Positions 26,168 to 28,174 of a DNA stretch of 28,174 nucleotides are shown piece after piece. The notes under the pieces are model-generated. The model searched no databases, had not been told where the DNA came from, and saw only the letters and a list, made by a program, of their open reading frames with translations. Source of the stretch: Paramecium octaurelia (lineage: Eukaryota > Ciliophora > Oligohymenophorea > Peniculida > Parameciidae); the NCBI GenBank assembly GCA_905182995.1, contig CAJJDP010000173.1, positions 28,526 through 56,699 of the forward strand. The letters run 5' to 3'. Numbering within the stretch: position 1 is the stretch's first letter; every line of letters begins with the position of its first letter. The translations under genes were made by a program, and so were the position numbers.

Positions 26168-27214
26168 ATGATATCGTACAACAATAAATGTCCCAATTAC
26201 AAACATGATAAAAAGCCTATTGTACCAATTTGCATGAATTCAAAATGCAAAGACAATTCCCTCTTTGTCTCAAGTGCAAATATAAATAACATCCTAATTA
26301 TATCTTTAATCTAATACAAATATTAGACTTTTTACAAAGAAATTTTCAAATCAACAAGGCCATTAATAATCCATTGACTCAAGTAATTCTGGGTCATGTT
26401 GTCAAATACAAACAAGAATTAAATTAGAAGAGTAGATGATATTGAGAAATAACTCTAAGATTCTACTGCTTTGCTCAATGAATATAATTCAATTAAAGAA
26501 ATTTACAATTAATTCATCAATCTGAAAACTTAGTTGAATTAGGAAACCTTCAAAAGAGTTATTGAGAAATTTTAGGAATTTCAATCTAAATAATATTGTA
26601 CATTACGATTGCACCTTTAATTTAAATCTATAAAAGCTTTAATGTAATTCAATTCACTTTAGAAATTAGTTAAATCAATTTAATAACATTAGAGATTAAA
26701 TAATAACCACCAAACAATAAATAAAGCTGAAATAAATTAGTTTAAATAATCAAACGATATGAATAAGTTACAAAAGATAGCACTCTTAGCCATTAAACCT
26801 TTGAAAATTAATAAAATTTTTGTCTGTAATTTTCTTGTTGAATAAACCTGTGAATTAATTGGTTTCTACCAACGTTTACTCTACAAGAATAAAGATATTG
26901 ATTATCAATAGCAACAACTAAAAAGCATCTATATGATTCATTTCGCTTATGACCTAACCATAAGAGCAAATGAATTTTAAACTATAATCAATCACTATGC
27001 ATTCGAGAAACCCATTCCTTATAGTTATTACATTAAATTATCTGAATAGTTCAGATTGATATCAGGAAAAGTATTCACAATTAGTTTAACAAAATTGTAT
27101 ACACAACCTTATAATGTTTCTTTTTTTCAAACTGACTAATAATTATCAATTCTTGAAATTATGATTTCCAAAATTTAGCCAATATTTACTTTCTAAAGAA
27201 ATCAAAGAAATTGA
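26168..27214 (+). CDS. B-box-like zinc-finger protein, tandem copy 1, with two frame breaks
   Basis: Read with TAA/TAG as Gln and TGA as stop, this gives about 348 residues from ATG 26168 to tandem TGA TGA at 27212-27217. Residues 1-45 hold Cys8, His13, Cys22, Cys27, then Cys34-x2-Cys37 and His42, a B-box-type zinc-binding pattern common in large ciliate protein families. Frame breaks: one base seems missing at the TTT run 26264-26266, just before Cys34, and the frame returns between about 26416 and 26434. The remainder (26435-27211) has no TGA over about 259 codons, over 20 TAA/TAG codons, no Trp, and hydrophilic, possibly coiled-coil sequence. A hand count of G over most of its codons was about 37/18/27 at positions 1/2/3, a modest coding bias. 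B-box domains usually mediate protein-protein contacts; the partner here is unknown. A paralogue follows at 27879. I cannot tell a pseudogene from a gene with sequencing indels. Confidence 0.68.
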
Positions 27215-27878
27215 TGATTATGGGTACTTTCCCTGTTTTAATTGATTTGATAATTCATTTGAGTATTGTAATTATGTAGAAATTAAACACAAAATATTGA
27301 TTTATTTTCTCTTTATTTTCATATAACAAATTTTCTATAGCAGTTAAGTTATTATTAATTTCCATCTATAAATCAAGCCTTCTGACTTGATTAGTTTGCA
27401 TAGTTATTTTTCATTTCAATCTTTTATTTAAAAATTTTAGAGTTTAATACTTCTTATTTTAAAAATATTGACATCAGAAAATAATTAAATTAAAATATTT
27501 ATACAAAAGAATACTCCATCATTGAATTTCCAATCTTAATTCTGATGATTATTTCTTTATTGCATTCACAACTCTAGAAATTGAAGACAGTTTATTACAT
27601 ATTATTTTAATTAACTTTTGATTTATTGGAATAGATATTATAGAGAATTCTTAAAATACAGAATGAATCCATAATTCAAGACATTTATAAATATAAATGA
27701 TTACACAAAAATCTGTATGTAATTGATGAAAACAATCATAAAAAATGGCAGATTATTTTTTTATATTATTATTTTAATTGATTGATGAAAAATACAATTA
27801 TTCTGTAGTTTAATAGAATTACAATGATTAATTAAAATCTATCTACTTAAGGATAATTATCATATAATTAATAAAATA
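27215..27878. other. Spacer between the two B-box genes
   Basis: This is a very A+T-rich spacer of 664 bases with a clear composition drop compared with the flanking genes. It probably holds the 3' end of copy 1 and the promoter of copy 2. I see no further gene, no recognisable promoter motif and no strong inverted repeat. Confidence 0.5.
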
Positions 27879-28174
27879 ATGAGCAATTTCATATTAAAAA
27901 TAAGGTGCAAGGAGCATAAAAAAAACAAATTAATAGGATATGTAATGATAGTTCCTGCTTTAAAGATCCTCTTTTCTGTATCGAATGTCAGGAATAAAAT
28001 CATTCAAATCATTTATAGGATGTAAAGAACTTTGGTGATCTTGAAATTTTTCTATAGTAAATAATCTATCATTGGTCAATTTAAGAAAGAATTAAAAATT
28101 GTGTGAACTCAAAACGTGAAATTTTTGAAGTATAATTAGACGAAGAAATTAATTAATTAATTTGAATAAACAAT
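27879..28174 (+). CDS. B-box-like zinc-finger protein, tandem copy 2, 5' part, one frame break, cut by window end
   Basis: This starts at ATG 27879. Cys10-x2-His13 is followed by Cys22-x4-Cys27-x6-Cys34-x2-Cys37-x4-His42-x2-His45, a complete B-box-like zinc-binding module. The frame changes in the A8 run at 27918-27925; one more A would align the halves and put Cys22 where copy 1 has it. TAA/TAG serve as Gln, for example after the Cys34-Cys37 pair. Downstream codons are rich in GAA, GAT and GTA, typical of real coding sequence. A TGA at 28163-28165 would end the protein near 95 residues, far shorter than copy 1 (about 348), so either another frame break lies there or the gene is truncated. 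The window ends 9 bases later. It lies 664 bases after copy 1 on the same strand, which points to local tandem duplication. Probable role: protein-protein interaction; partner unknown. Confidence 0.7.

Overview
The window is A+T-rich eukaryotic DNA, roughly a quarter G+C by eye, and best explained as ciliate nuclear DNA. The clearest coding loci, at the right end, read through only if TAA and TAG encode glutamine and TGA is the sole stop. That is the code of oligohymenophorean ciliates such as Paramecium and Tetrahymena. Under the standard code almost nothing is open. The species, and whether this is germline (micronuclear) or somatic DNA, cannot be read from the sequence. The low gene density suits germline-limited or intergenic DNA better than a compact somatic genome.

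Right end (25.4-28.2 kb, plus strand): a probable gene or gene fragment with a possible 30-nt intron (25453-25914), then two tandem paralogous genes (26168-27214, and 27879 to the window end). Both encode small zinc-binding B-box-like proteins. Their zinc ligands fall at the same residue numbers (His13, Cys22, Cys27, Cys34, Cys37, His42) once a one-base frame break in a short homopolymer is bridged in each gene. They are the best-supported genes here. The frame breaks mean they are either pseudogenes or genes carrying sequencing indels.

Middle (12.6-15.3 kb): a 1367-base block occurs twice in direct orientation, identical as far as I compared it, with a single N between the copies. This is most simply an unmerged contig overlap, not a biological duplication.

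Left part (3.65-6.1 kb): a G+C-richer island (3655-4440), probably minus-strand coding but unassigned, and two or three weak minus-strand coding candidates (4967-6122).

The rest is A+T-rich sequence with scattered short inverted repeats and homopolymer tracts. I found no tRNA, rRNA, CRISPR, telomeric repeat or recognisable transposase. In such DNA TGA is rare by chance, so open frames of 100-350 codons under the ciliate code are expected without selection. I therefore relied on motifs and codon-position bias, not on frame length.
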